From: Ktedonosporobacter rubrisoli | GTDB lineage: Bacteria; Chloroflexota; Ktedonobacteria; Ktedonobacterales; Ktedonobacteraceae | DNA length: 64,000 nt | NCBI RefSeq assembly: GCF_004208415.1 | Contig: NZ_CP035758.1 | Coordinates: 7,440,001-7,504,000, forward strand | Reading direction: 5' to 3' | In this document: positions 1 to 8,700 of the stretch, in pieces | Layout of the letters: every line of letters starts with the position of its first letter | Numbering within the stretch: position 1 is the first letter of the stretch | Program-made: the position numbers and the translations under genes | The notes under the pieces: model-generated | The model's input: the letters and a program-made list of their open reading frames with translations, nothing else | What the model was told of the DNA's origin: nothing | The model's database searches: none

Positions 1-252
1 GGGCGAGAGCGAGGGCTCGCTACCACCGTAGACGCGTGGCAATCTATCCAGCTCGTTCTCGATAAATCGTTCAGCCGCAGCAATGTTGCCTCCTGCCCCT
101 TTAATTACCTGGGGTACAACTCCCCCTTCCTGCCTCAACAAAGCATCAAGAATGTGGATTGGCTCGATCTGGCTGTGATTATAGCTTTGGGCCAGCTCAG
201 AGGCCTCCTGTATGGCCTCTCGCGCTTTATCTGTTAATCGCTCTAATTTCAT
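1..252 (-). CDS. clpB: ClpB disaggregase, N-terminal part (runs off the left edge)
   Basis: Only the first 84 residues are in the window; the gene continues past base 1. The start ATG is at 252 with a purine-rich AAAGGATG stretch upstream. The visible part matches the Clp N domain of ClpB: LTDKAREAIQEASELA, then HSQIEPIHILDALL, then AAERFIENELDRLPRV. ClpB is an AAA+ chaperone that works with DnaK/DnaJ/GrpE to pull apart protein aggregates in the cytosol. The ATPase modules lie outside the window, so full length cannot be checked. It is divergent from scpB, with about 160 bp between the starts. Confidence 0.9.
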   Translation of the reverse strand, partial: MKLERLTDKAREAIQEASELAQSYNHSQIEPIHILDALLRQEGGVVPQVIKGAGGNIAAAERFIENELDRLPRVYGGSEPSLSP

Positions 253-395
253 AGAACAACATCCTTTACTGCTTAGCTTAAGTTTTTCCTAGTCTCAATA
301 TATCACATTGAAACGAACATTGCAAAATATTTGAGTGTGGTGTTATCAAAGTTTGTGATAAGAACAGGATAAGAGTTCTCTCTCTTGCCCGTCGA

Positions 396-404
396 TGATA
401 TACT
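396..404 (+). promoter_or_regulatory. Extended -10 promoter of scpB, probably leaderless
   Basis: TGATATACT fits an extended -10 element (TGnTATAMT). It ends 9 bases before the scpB ATG at 414, so transcription would start at or next to the ATG. No Shine-Dalgarno sequence is visible. The 15-mer GATGATATACTTGAG at 394-408 recurs upstream of the PIG-L gene (43897-43911). Confidence 0.4.
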
Positions 405-413
405 TGAGCCAGT

Positions 414-1013
414 ATGGAACGGGATGTACTGAGTAGCCAGCAATCCGCGCAACCCGACGAAAAAAAGCTTGCGGCCGCTATTGAGAGCCTGTTGTTTGTC
501 TCTGGGCGTCCGTTGGAGCGCGCCGAGCTGCGAAAGCTGCTTAATATTGACGAGCATGATCTCTCATCAAGTTTACAGCGCCTGGAAACCGATCTGCTTG
601 CTGCGGAAAGGGGCGTTAGGCTGCAACGGCTGGGAGATCAGCTGCAGCTTGTGACTGCGCCCGAGAACGCGCGCTATGTCGCGGCCTTGCTGGGCTTGCC
701 AATGACGGCTAAGCTGACGACTGCGGCCTTAGAGACGCTAGCGGTTGTGGCTTATCGGCAACCAATCACGCGTAGCCAGATAGAGGCGGTCCGTGGCGTC
801 AATAGTGATCGCGCGCTGGCGAGCCTGATCCAATATGGTCTGGTTGTAGAGATAGGGCGCGCGCAGACGATAGGCAGGCCTGCACTCTTCGCCACAACCC
901 CTGATTTTCTGCAGCAGTTTGGCTTGACCAGCCTGGAGCAACTTCCCCATGTTATGAGCGAAGAGCACGGTACGGCCTCAGCTGGCCATGCTAGTAGAGA
1001 GGAACAAAGTTAA
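414..1013 (+). CDS. scpB: Segregation and condensation protein B (ScpB)
   Basis: A 199-aa winged-helix protein matching ScpB, which with ScpA and the SMC ATPase forms the bacterial condensin that compacts and segregates the chromosome. Family signatures are KLAAAIESLLFVSGRPLERAEL at the N-terminus and LAVVAYRQPITRSQIEAVRG in the middle (the classic AYRQPITR..IE..RG block), followed by a second winged-helix region. Length is normal. scpA is not adjacent: the upstream gene is clpB on the other strand. The stop overlaps the next start in TAATG, so scpB and nfo are probably translationally coupled. No Shine-Dalgarno is seen and a -10 element sits just before the ATG, suggesting a leaderless mRNA. 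Confidence 0.92.
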   Translation: MERDVLSSQQSAQPDEKKLAAAIESLLFVSGRPLERAELRKLLNIDEHDLSSSLQRLETDLLAAERGVRLQRLGDQLQLVTAPENARYVAALLGLPMTAKLTTAALETLAVVAYRQPITRSQIEAVRGVNSDRALASLIQYGLVVEIGRAQTIGRPALFATTPDFLQQFGLTSLEQLPHVMSEEHGTASAGHASREEQS

Positions 1014-1906
1014 TGCGCATTGGTCGTCATATGCCGACGAATTCGAAGCCGCTCAAAGCAGCGCAGATTGCTCAACAGATCGGCTGTGAAGCTATTCAGA
1101 TCTTTGCCAGCAATCCTACTGCCTGGCAACCACCTGCCGATAATCCCGAAGGGGCCATGGCCTTTGCCCAGGTGGCATGCGAGTGTAATCTTGATCCCGT
1201 AGTGCTCCACGCACCGTATCTTATCAATCTGGCTTCGCCTGAAGATGTCAACTGGGAAAAATCTATTGCTTTACTCACCTGGACCTTGCAGCGGGGCGCT
1301 TTGCTCGGAGCTAAGTATGTGATCTTTCATACGGGAAGTCATCGCGGCGCCGGTATTGAGGTCGGCATGGAGCGGATTGCCCAGGCCGTGGCACGTATCT
1401 TGCCCCAGACTCCTGAATCTGTGATGCTCCTGCTTGAGAATGATGTCGGGGCAAAAAATTCTGTGGGGCACAGCTTTGAGCAGCTTGCGGCTATTTTGGG
1501 CCGCTTACCGCAGTATAATGAACGTCTGGGGGTCTGCCTGGATACTGCTCATTTGTGGGGAGCTGGCTATGATATCTCGCAGGCGGAATCCACAAGGCAG
1601 ATAATCGAGAACTTTGCCAGCGTTATCGGCCTGGCCAGGCTGAAAATAATTCACCTCAACGATACTGAAAAGTTGCTAGGGAGCCATCGCGATGTGCATG
1701 CCCGCCTGGGCGAAGGCGTAATCGGTGAGGATGGCTTGCGCGTGTTGCTCACGGAGCCGCGCCTGGCTCACGCCGCTGTCATTATGGAGACTCCTATTCA
1801 GACCGATAGCGAGCAAAAAGAGGATTGGGAGCAGGATGCAAAGCAGATTGCCATGGCTAAAAGCCTGCTGCAGCCTCTTGTTAAGAGCGAGCTGACCGAT
1901 CTTTAG
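1013..1906 (+). CDS. nfo: Endonuclease IV-type AP endonuclease
   Basis: A 297-aa TIM-barrel protein of the endonuclease IV family, which cuts DNA 5' of abasic sites in base-excision repair. The expected metal-ligand blocks are all present: LHAPYLINLASP, IFHTGSHRG, LLLEND, CLDTAHLWGAGYD, IHLNDTEKLLGSHRDVH and METPI. Together they supply the His/Glu/Asp set for three zinc ions. The N-terminus RIGRHMPTNSKPLKAA differs from the common GAHVSxxGG start, but the following AIQIFASNPTAWQPP is typical. It begins inside the scpB stop (TAATG), so the two genes form an operon. A deoxyribose-phosphate or sugar isomerase of the same fold is a less likely alternative. Confidence 0.88.
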   Translation: MRIGRHMPTNSKPLKAAQIAQQIGCEAIQIFASNPTAWQPPADNPEGAMAFAQVACECNLDPVVLHAPYLINLASPEDVNWEKSIALLTWTLQRGALLGAKYVIFHTGSHRGAGIEVGMERIAQAVARILPQTPESVMLLLENDVGAKNSVGHSFEQLAAILGRLPQYNERLGVCLDTAHLWGAGYDISQAESTRQIIENFASVIGLARLKIIHLNDTEKLLGSHRDVHARLGEGVIGEDGLRVLLTEPRLAHAAVIMETPIQTDSEQKEDWEQDAKQIAMAKSLLQPLVKSELTDL

Positions 1907-2048
1907 GCTACTGAGGCAACGAACAGGGAAAAGAAAGCATGTCACTTGTGGATAAACATAGTAATTTTGCTGAATCGTATCTGGGCCAGTTGTGCAAACT
2001 TGTTTTCTCGGGCAGTGTGAGAGAAAATTTGCACAAGGAAAAGCAGTT

Positions 2049-2987
2049 ATGAACAAAAACCTCGTCATCGATTCTTTTGAACAACAGTATCAGCCTGTGT
2101 TTTCAAGCAAGTCACTGGGATGGAATAGCATTGAAGCTGCGCGTTATTTCCTTTCGCCTGGTCACGTCTCTAAGAATCTTCCCGTCCACTTGCTTCTGCT
2201 CTACCTTGGAGAGCCAAGCATGATGGTACAAATGGGTTCCACGTCCACCAGTAACATATTCGTCAAGAAGGGCGAACATGCTTTTGTGCCCGCAGGGAGA
2301 AGGCTTGAGGGAAACTGGTCGATGGATGCTGATTTTCTCTTCTTGAATTTCGATCCGATATTTATGCGCTCTCTTCTTGAAGCAAGCGATATTGAGGCAA
2401 ACCGTATTGAACTTCTCTCACACAGCTTCTTGCCCGACCAAGAGAGTGAGCAATTGGGGCAAATGTTGCTCCGTGAGATCCATTCCTCAGGCTTCAATAC
2501 ACGACTCTATGCCGAATCGTTGGCTACCACGCTCGCGCTCCATTTGTTGCGGCACTACAGTACGCTCCAAAAAAGAGAGCAGAGCGCCACCAGGGGTCTG
2601 AGTAAGACGCAACTTCGCCAGACGCTTGAGTATGTGCATGAATATTACGCGCAAGACCTCTCAGTTGCTGAATTGGCCGCTGCTGCCAATGTGAGTCCTT
2701 CGCACTTCGCACGACTCTTCAAGAGAACTATAGGTATGGCACCACACGAGTACCTTATCGCCTGCCGTATTGAGTGTGCTAAGAAACTCCTCTTGACTGA
2801 AGATATCTCGATTCACGAAATTGCCTCTCAATGTGGTTTTGCCGACCAAAGTCACCTCACACGCCATTTCCAGCGCATGGTAGGTGTGACACCCGGAGAA
2901 CTCCGAAAAGATCGCAGGAACGTTCTACGATTGGGTAGGAACGTTCAAGACAGAGAAGGTCCATCTATCTTACACTCTTTTAAGTAA
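2049..2987 (+). CDS. AraC family transcriptional regulator
   Basis: A 312-aa protein with a cupin-like sensor domain (about residues 20-140) and a C-terminal AraC double helix-turn-helix (about 195-295). The HTH signatures are LSVAELAAAANVSPSHFARLFKRTIGMAPHEY and IHEIASQCGFADQSHLTRHFQRMVGVTPGE, split here by the linker. The ATG at 2049 is chosen over an in-frame upstream start because AAGGAAAA lies 8-12 bases before it. The next gene on the same strand is an SDR 372 bp away, a possible target. The inducer is unknown. Confidence 0.88.
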   Translation: MNKNLVIDSFEQQYQPVFSSKSLGWNSIEAARYFLSPGHVSKNLPVHLLLLYLGEPSMMVQMGSTSTSNIFVKKGEHAFVPAGRRLEGNWSMDADFLFLNFDPIFMRSLLEASDIEANRIELLSHSFLPDQESEQLGQMLLREIHSSGFNTRLYAESLATTLALHLLRHYSTLQKREQSATRGLSKTQLRQTLEYVHEYYAQDLSVAELAAAANVSPSHFARLFKRTIGMAPHEYLIACRIECAKKLLLTEDISIHEIASQCGFADQSHLTRHFQRMVGVTPGELRKDRRNVLRLGRNVQDREGPSILHSFK

Positions 2988-3359
2988 AGGCATCCCGTTG
3001 GTGCCTTCCATAGACAACGATTGCGTTCTATGGAGTCGTAATGCTTTTCGTTTTTTTGCCCAGAGAGCTTCGCGTATCTCAATAGTTGAGGTGCAGAAGC
3101 AGCGCCTTTCGCTGGTCTGACAAATTCTTTTCGTAGCAACAAAACAGACGTTGCATCGGTCGTCAGGCTCTCGCAAATGGTAGTTTTCGTCAGACTCACA
3201 AAAGTTATCTGGCAGAAGCCAGCAACCATTAGAGAACATTGGCCCGCTTGGTAGGCTGATCGAGAGTAAAGCAGCGAAAAGGTATCGGAAGTGTATTGAG
3301 TCAAACAACAGCACGCACTGGCAGGGCAATACTACGAGGACTCACCCGAGGGAGGAAAC
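2988..3359. other. Intergenic region, 372 bp, with one copy of a short repeat
   Basis: No gene could be supported; two overlapping minus-strand ORFs here resemble nothing known. Bases 3074-3090 (GTATCTCAATAGTTGAG, containing CTCAA-TAG-TTGAG as a small palindrome) match 5427-5443 at 16 of 17 positions. The regulatory region of the SDR gene should lie in the last 100 bases; GGAGG at 3351-3355 is its ribosome-binding site. Confidence 0.4.
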
Positions 3360-4187
3360 ATGACGCAGACAGTACTCATTACAGGATGCTCATCTGGCTT
3401 TGGAAAAGCATCAGCTCTCACATTCCGGAGCGCAGGGTGGAATGTTGTGGCAACAATGCGCAATACCGATCAGTGGGAAGAGACCCAAGACTCAGCGGGC
3501 ATTTTCGTGACGAAGCTTGACGTCCAAAATGAAGCGACGATTCACCAGGCGATCACGCTCGGCGTTGAGCGATTTGGTCGTATCGATTGCGTCGTCAATA
3601 ATGCTGGCATGGGGTTGTTCTCCGTCTTTGAAGCAACCCCGATGGAAACGATCAAAGTGCTCTTTAGCACAAATGTTTTTGGCCCGATGCTCGTGACGCA
3701 AGCCATCCTTCCGCACTTTCAAGCGAACGGTGGTGGGCGCATCATCAACATCACTTCGGGCTCGGCCACTGTACCGGATCCACTGATGTCGGCTTACAGC
3801 GCGAGTAAGGGCGCTCTTCATTGTTTCACAGAAGCGCTGCAATACGAGATGCAGAGCCAGAATGTGACGGTGAAAATCGTTGAGCCGGGATTCGTAGCAA
3901 GCACGCAATTTACTCAGCAGTCTCAGCAAACTGCAAACGCAATTCCAATTCCACCTTCATATCAAGCCTATGTCGCTCAGAGGATAGCCTCCTTTATGGG
4001 CGAGCCGCCCAAGGACTACTTTGGGACTGAGAACGATGTCGCAGAAGCTGTGCTCGCAGCCGCCACAGATACTACTGGCAAGCTACGCTTCCTGGTGGGG
4101 CAAGATGTAAAGGACAGCGATCGGATGCGGCGTGCTCCATCTACAGAATACGACAATTGGAGGAACTCCCGATTCGCTCCCCGATGA
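3360..4187 (+). CDS. Short-chain dehydrogenase/reductase (SDR)
   Basis: A 275-aa classical SDR. It shows the Rossmann motif TGCSSGFG near residue 9, NNAGMG near 82-87, the catalytic Ser in ITSGS near 138, and YSASKGAL with catalytic Tyr and Lys near 151-155. TMRNTD after the second strand suggests an NADPH-preferring enzyme. The extended PGFVASTQF region and C-terminus resemble SDRs annotated as oxidoreductases of unknown substrate. A strong GGAGG ribosome-binding site precedes the ATG. It lies downstream of the AraC regulator on the same strand and may be controlled by it. Confidence 0.9.
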   Translation: MTQTVLITGCSSGFGKASALTFRSAGWNVVATMRNTDQWEETQDSAGIFVTKLDVQNEATIHQAITLGVERFGRIDCVVNNAGMGLFSVFEATPMETIKVLFSTNVFGPMLVTQAILPHFQANGGGRIINITSGSATVPDPLMSAYSASKGALHCFTEALQYEMQSQNVTVKIVEPGFVASTQFTQQSQQTANAIPIPPSYQAYVAQRIASFMGEPPKDYFGTENDVAEAVLAAATDTTGKLRFLVGQDVKDSDRMRRAPSTEYDNWRNSRFAPR

Positions 4188-4794
4188 TGTCCCTCTTTCG
4201 ATTTTATTGTGGCCGACGTAGGATAGAGGGGTCCCAACATTTTTCTCCCCAAAATCGCCTTGGCGAATTCTTAGCGGGGATTTTGAGGGGGGAAAATGTT
4301 GGGACCCCAAATAACTTTCCCTAGAGATGCCTCTTGCTTAGAGTGTGGAATTACATATTCGCATCCATGCTCCTTTGCATCGACGGATTTTCATTAGCCG
4401 GCCCAAATGCCTGGCTCAATGGAGTCGCTACCTTACCTTTCAAAAAAGCATTGTGGATTCGTCCTCTTCCTATCTAATCGCTAGTTTCCCTGATTCTGTG
4501 AATACTAGTATAGCAGAGCAGGTTAAATTAAGCAGGAGAAAGGCTGAAAGAGGATAAATATCCCTGCTTTTTCACAGCTTTATGCGGAATTTCTCATCCA
4601 TTTATTTAAATTGCTCTAGCTGGGGAAGAAAATATGAAAACGATAATGCGCTATTATATAGATATTTTAATCAAAAATTGTATTCCCAGTTGTGTTTCAG
4701 GATCTTCACAGGGCCAATTTATTTAGCAATGCTAAACTCTTAGCAGGAAGGGAGAAGGGCGGGGAAAGAAAGGGTGGTAAAGACAATGAGGTCT
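4188..4794. other. Intergenic region, 607 bp, with a long hairpin
   Basis: Between the convergent SDR and GNAT genes. The 81-base inverted repeat at 4228-4308 is listed separately. The remainder is AT-rich (notably 4600-4740). A 70-codon ORF at 4345-4557 has no recognisable features or ribosome-binding site and is not called. Confidence 0.4.
4228..4308. repeat. Long imperfect inverted repeat (hairpin or MITE-like)
   Basis: The left end GGGGTCCCAACATTTT is repeated in inverse as AAAATGTTGGGACCCC at the right end. Inner segments also pair (CTCCCC with GGGGGG, AAAATC with GATTTT), giving arms of about 33 bases around a short centre. It lies 40 bp after the SDR stop between convergent genes, so it could act as a bidirectional terminator. 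Its length and GGGGTCCC ends would also suit a small non-autonomous element. No flanking duplication was identified. Confidence 0.65.
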
Positions 4795-5349
4795 CTACCA
4801 CTCACCCCGATACTTGAGGGAGATTTTTTCAAGTTCAAGGCGATATCCCTTCACAATACTTTCGTCCTCTGCATGAAAATCGAGTGCTGGCACATGCACA
4901 AAACCCATGCGCTTATACATCTTGTTTGCTGCTAGCATCATGTCCCCGGTATGCAGTCCTACTGTAGAATATCCACGGTCTTGTGCTCGCTTGATACATT
5001 CAAGCATAAGGGCTTTGCCAATGCCGTGCCCCTGAAGTGACAGGTCCACGGCTAGTAGCCGCACCTCTGGTCCCGTTGCCTCTACAGGGGCATCATAATG
5101 GTAAGCTCTCATCGAAGGCGGGTAGAGCTGAACACTACCGACGATCTTGCCTGCATATTCGGCCACGATACGCTCCACTGGTCCCTCTTCAGCGAGTCCA
5201 GAGAGAATCGCCTGCTGCAAGAGTGCCCAAAGTGGCGGTGATGCTATCGTCTCATACTGTTTGTATGCGGCCAACGTCACGGAGCGTATTGCTTCCCTTT
5301 CACTTATGCTTGCATCCCGAATGTGAACAGGAAATTTTTCTTGCTCCAC
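4795..5349 (-). CDS. GNAT family N-acetyltransferase
   Basis: A 184-aa acetyltransferase of the GNAT fold, transferring acetyl from acetyl-CoA to an unknown amine. Motif A is seen as LLAVDLSLQGHGIGKALMLECIKRA (the QGHGIGKAL pyrophosphate loop), followed by VGLHTGDMMLAANKMYKRMGFVHV. The GTG at 5349 is preferred because AAAAGGAG sits 8 bases upstream; longer in-frame readings include an unlikely Cys-rich N-terminus. Convergent with the SDR gene. The substrate cannot be predicted. Confidence 0.85.
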   Translation of the reverse strand: MEQEKFPVHIRDASISEREAIRSVTLAAYKQYETIASPPLWALLQQAILSGLAEEGPVERIVAEYAGKIVGSVQLYPPSMRAYHYDAPVEATGPEVRLLAVDLSLQGHGIGKALMLECIKRAQDRGYSTVGLHTGDMMLAANKMYKRMGFVHVPALDFHAEDESIVKGYRLELEKISLKYRGEW

Positions 5350-5782
5350 GCTAGTTTCTCCTTTTTCTATTTTATACATTTTATTTTGCTTTGAAATTTT
5401 TGCAGTTTTAGCCGATAAATGCTCATGTATCTCGATAGTTGAGAAGCAGAAAAGGCAAGTTTCCGGGGCAATCTGCTGCAAGGCTTTTCTAAACCAGCAG
5501 GCGGCCATGCAATAGGTTACCCGATGCCAGTCTGCCGCATGGCAGAGCAACGGTGAGCATCATAAACGTGCTTCTAGCATAACCAACTTACTGGAAACCT
5601 TATAGGAAAATCTTGCGGTTTTGCGGGTGCTTCTTTGCGTCAATTTCCCAGTTGATACGGAAGTTGGAAGGGCAAAAGGGGATAAACTCGCTAGCAAGGA
5701 AGATCGGGAAATGTTAACGAAGCTTGACTACCGTGAGCAAATGATAACTATCATCTATATTCGCTAATCTGCGAGCATCTGC
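5350..5782. other. Intergenic region, 433 bp
   Basis: Upstream of the GNAT gene and downstream of the large BACON protein gene. It carries the second copy of the short repeat GTATCTCGATAGTTGAG at 5427-5443 (first copy 3074-3090). No coding region is convincing. Confidence 0.35.
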
Positions 5783-8700
5783 TTAAGTAGAGGGCGTAGC
5801 TTTGTGTTTCTTATGGGAAGGAGTTGGGGTTATAGCGCCCTCAGGCGTTGGGCTGGGAGTTGGCGTTATGCTCGCTTGAGGGGTAGGGGAAGGCGTCACC
5901 TGCTGCGTAGGACTGGCCTGCGGAGTAGGTGTGGGGGAAGGAAGCCGGGTAGGGGAAGGTGTTGGGCTCGGGACGGAGGTTGGCGTTGCTGCGGGTGGCG
6001 AAGAACCTGGGTCTGGAGTCGCGCTTGGTGTTGGATGGGCTGGAGGCGATTGCGTTGGCTTTGGACTCGGCTGCGGCGTGGGCGTCAGCTTAGGAGGCGA
6101 AGCCGTAGGGCTCGGCGTCGGAGGCGAAGCCGTAGGTGTTGGTGGCGGCGTTGTGGGAGTTGGCGTTACACCCGTAATTTTGAGTGTAACGCTCACAACC
6201 TGTGGATCTCCCACGCTGGGCTTTATCGTCACTGTAGCTGTATAGTTGCCAGCTGCCAGGCCTGTTGTATTTACCGAGAATTTTATAGCCGTGCTTGCGC
6301 CAGAAGCAGCGCTCCCGCTTGCCGGGCTCACTGAGAGCCAGCTCGCCTTGGGATCGCCACTCGCTGTCCAGGTAAGGCCATCCCCACCCGTATTGGTAGC
6401 CATAAGGGATATTGGCGCGGGAGAAGCCCCTCCCACGCTATCGCTGAAGCTCAGCTTCGTGCTGCTTAACTGCAAGGCTGGCGTGGCCACATTAACCGTG
6501 ATGGGAATAGTTATCGGGCTGCCGGCAATCGCTGCACCGCTGCTTGGATCGACGGCTGTCACTATTAGACTGCCTTGATAGCTCTTGCCTCCCTGCACGC
6601 CAGTTACATCAGCCGTGAGCGTAACTGCGTCGCTGGCTCCTCCAGCCAGGTTTTTATCTGCATTTGGCGCTAGTGAGAGGAAGGACGGCGAATCTTTGGA
6701 GAGCGCCGCCGTCCAGCTCAACGGTAAGCCACCGCTATTATTGATAGTCAACTGTTGCGAGGCTTTCCCGGTTGTCGCATTGATAGTTATCGACGAAGGG
6801 CTCGCGCCAAGCGTTGCCGCCGAATTGACGGTAAGGGCAACTCCTACAGACTGAGGGCTGCCAGCAATCGCTGTACCATTACTGGTTCCGTCCAAAGAGA
6901 TCGAACCAGTATAGGAGCCGGCGGCCAGGGCAGAAGAGGCCACGTTGACTGTGAAGGTAGCGCTTCCTCCCGGCGAGACCTGTGCGTTAGCTGGCGAGAC
7001 TGAGAGCCAACCTTTGCCTGAGGCCATTGCCGCGGTCGGCGTAATAGTTACCGGACCATTACAATTGCTGCTTACTCCCACTGTGAAGGTTTGCGGAGCC
7101 GGGTTGCTTCCAACAGCCGCCGAGAAGCTCTTCTTTGTAGCTGATGGTGCCTGCAAGCTACAGGGCGGGCTAACTGTGAATGTGACATTGACGGTCTGAC
7201 TCTCGCCTATGGGCTGTTGAGTTACGCTATCAACGGCGGCGATAGTTACAAGACCCTGATAGGTGCCAGGGGCCAGACCTGCTGCCGAGACTTTCACGCT
7301 GGTTGTACCGGCGTTATTAAGCGTAGCGCTACCCGAAGCCGAGCTCACCGAGAGCCAGGAGCCACTGGCCGCTGTTGTGCCCACGTTAGCTGTCCAGTTG
7401 AGGGCGTTCGCACAAGCTCCGCTGGCGCCGATCGAGATGGCCTGGGGCTTGGGATCTGTCGCGCTAGCCGTTGAACTGAAGTTCAGGCTGGCAGGGTTGA
7501 CATTGATCGTGCAAGGACCTACAACCGTCAGGTTAACCGGGATCGTTTGGGGACTACCCGAAGCCGCGTTGCCAGAGCCATCGGTACCATTAATGGTGAT
7601 CGTACCAGTATAGTTGCCGGGGCTGAGATTCGCCGGCGGCGAGACGCTGACGTTTAATGCTGTCGATTTCTGCCCGTTTAGCGCACCACTGGCCGGCGAG
7701 ACGCTTAGCCAGTTGCCTGTAGACGACTGCGCTTTTGCTGTCCAGTTCAGGGAACCATTACCCGAGTTCTGTAAGGTAATGGCTTGCCCGGAAGGATCTG
7801 AGCCGGCCGTAGCTTTGAAGTTCAGGGCATTGGCATTAATATTCATTACCGGAGCTGCCGGCTGACCTATAGCCAGGGTTACTGCCAGGGTCTGCGTGCC
7901 CGCGTCCGAAGTGATATCAATCGTGCCATGATAGGTGCCAGGAGCCAGGCCCTGCGTGTTTACACCAACTGCTGGCGACGCGGGAGTGCTGCCCTGTTGC
8001 GCGCTAATTGTTAGCCAGTTGGCGTTGCTTGATGCGTTCCATTTCACGCCGGACTGACAACCCTCCGAGCCTCCAATATTCACTTTTTGGGCAGCCGGAG
8101 AGCCTTGCTGATAAGCTCCACTAAAGGTGAGCATCGACGGCGAAAGCTGGAGCGTACAGCGCGGCGAGATAGTCACGCTGACGTAGACCTTCTGCGGGCT
8201 GTTCTGGGCCGAGCCCTGGCCAGTAAAGGTGACAGCGCCATTATAGGTGCCCGGCAACAGCGAGCTGCTATTAACGCGTATCTGTACTGTCTGGCTGGAA
8301 CCTGCCGCGACAGAAGCAGATTGTGGCGAAACGCTTAACCAGTCGGAATCCGTCGAAGCGCTCCACTGCAATGTCTGCTTGCCCGGATTGTTAAGGGTTA
8401 CAGTTTGAGCATCTGGTGATGCGCCTCCATCGGTAGCCGAGAAGGAGAGCGCGCCCGGCGAGGTCTGCAAGCTGGCCGAAGGTGCTGACTGTAGCTGCGA
8501 GACCTGCATTTTGGCTCCGATAACGCCATTTCCTGCATTCGAAATGAAGGCAATCGCCGCATTATAAGAGCCCGGGTCCAGGTGCGAGCGGTCGGCGACA
8601 ATGGTTATCTTCATATTCTGCCCGGAGACAAAGGTGCCGCTCTTGGGCGTGATCTGTATCCAGGACTGGTTGCTGCTCGCCTTCCAGGAGATCTGGCCGC

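Noticed and set aside
2945..3329. Two overlapping 119-codon minus-strand ORFs before the SDR gene
   Set aside because: They lack ribosome-binding sites and any domain and overlap each other in different frames.
4345..4557. 70-codon ORF between the SDR and GNAT genes
   Set aside because: No ribosome-binding site, no domain, and an AT-rich non-coding look; it could be chance.
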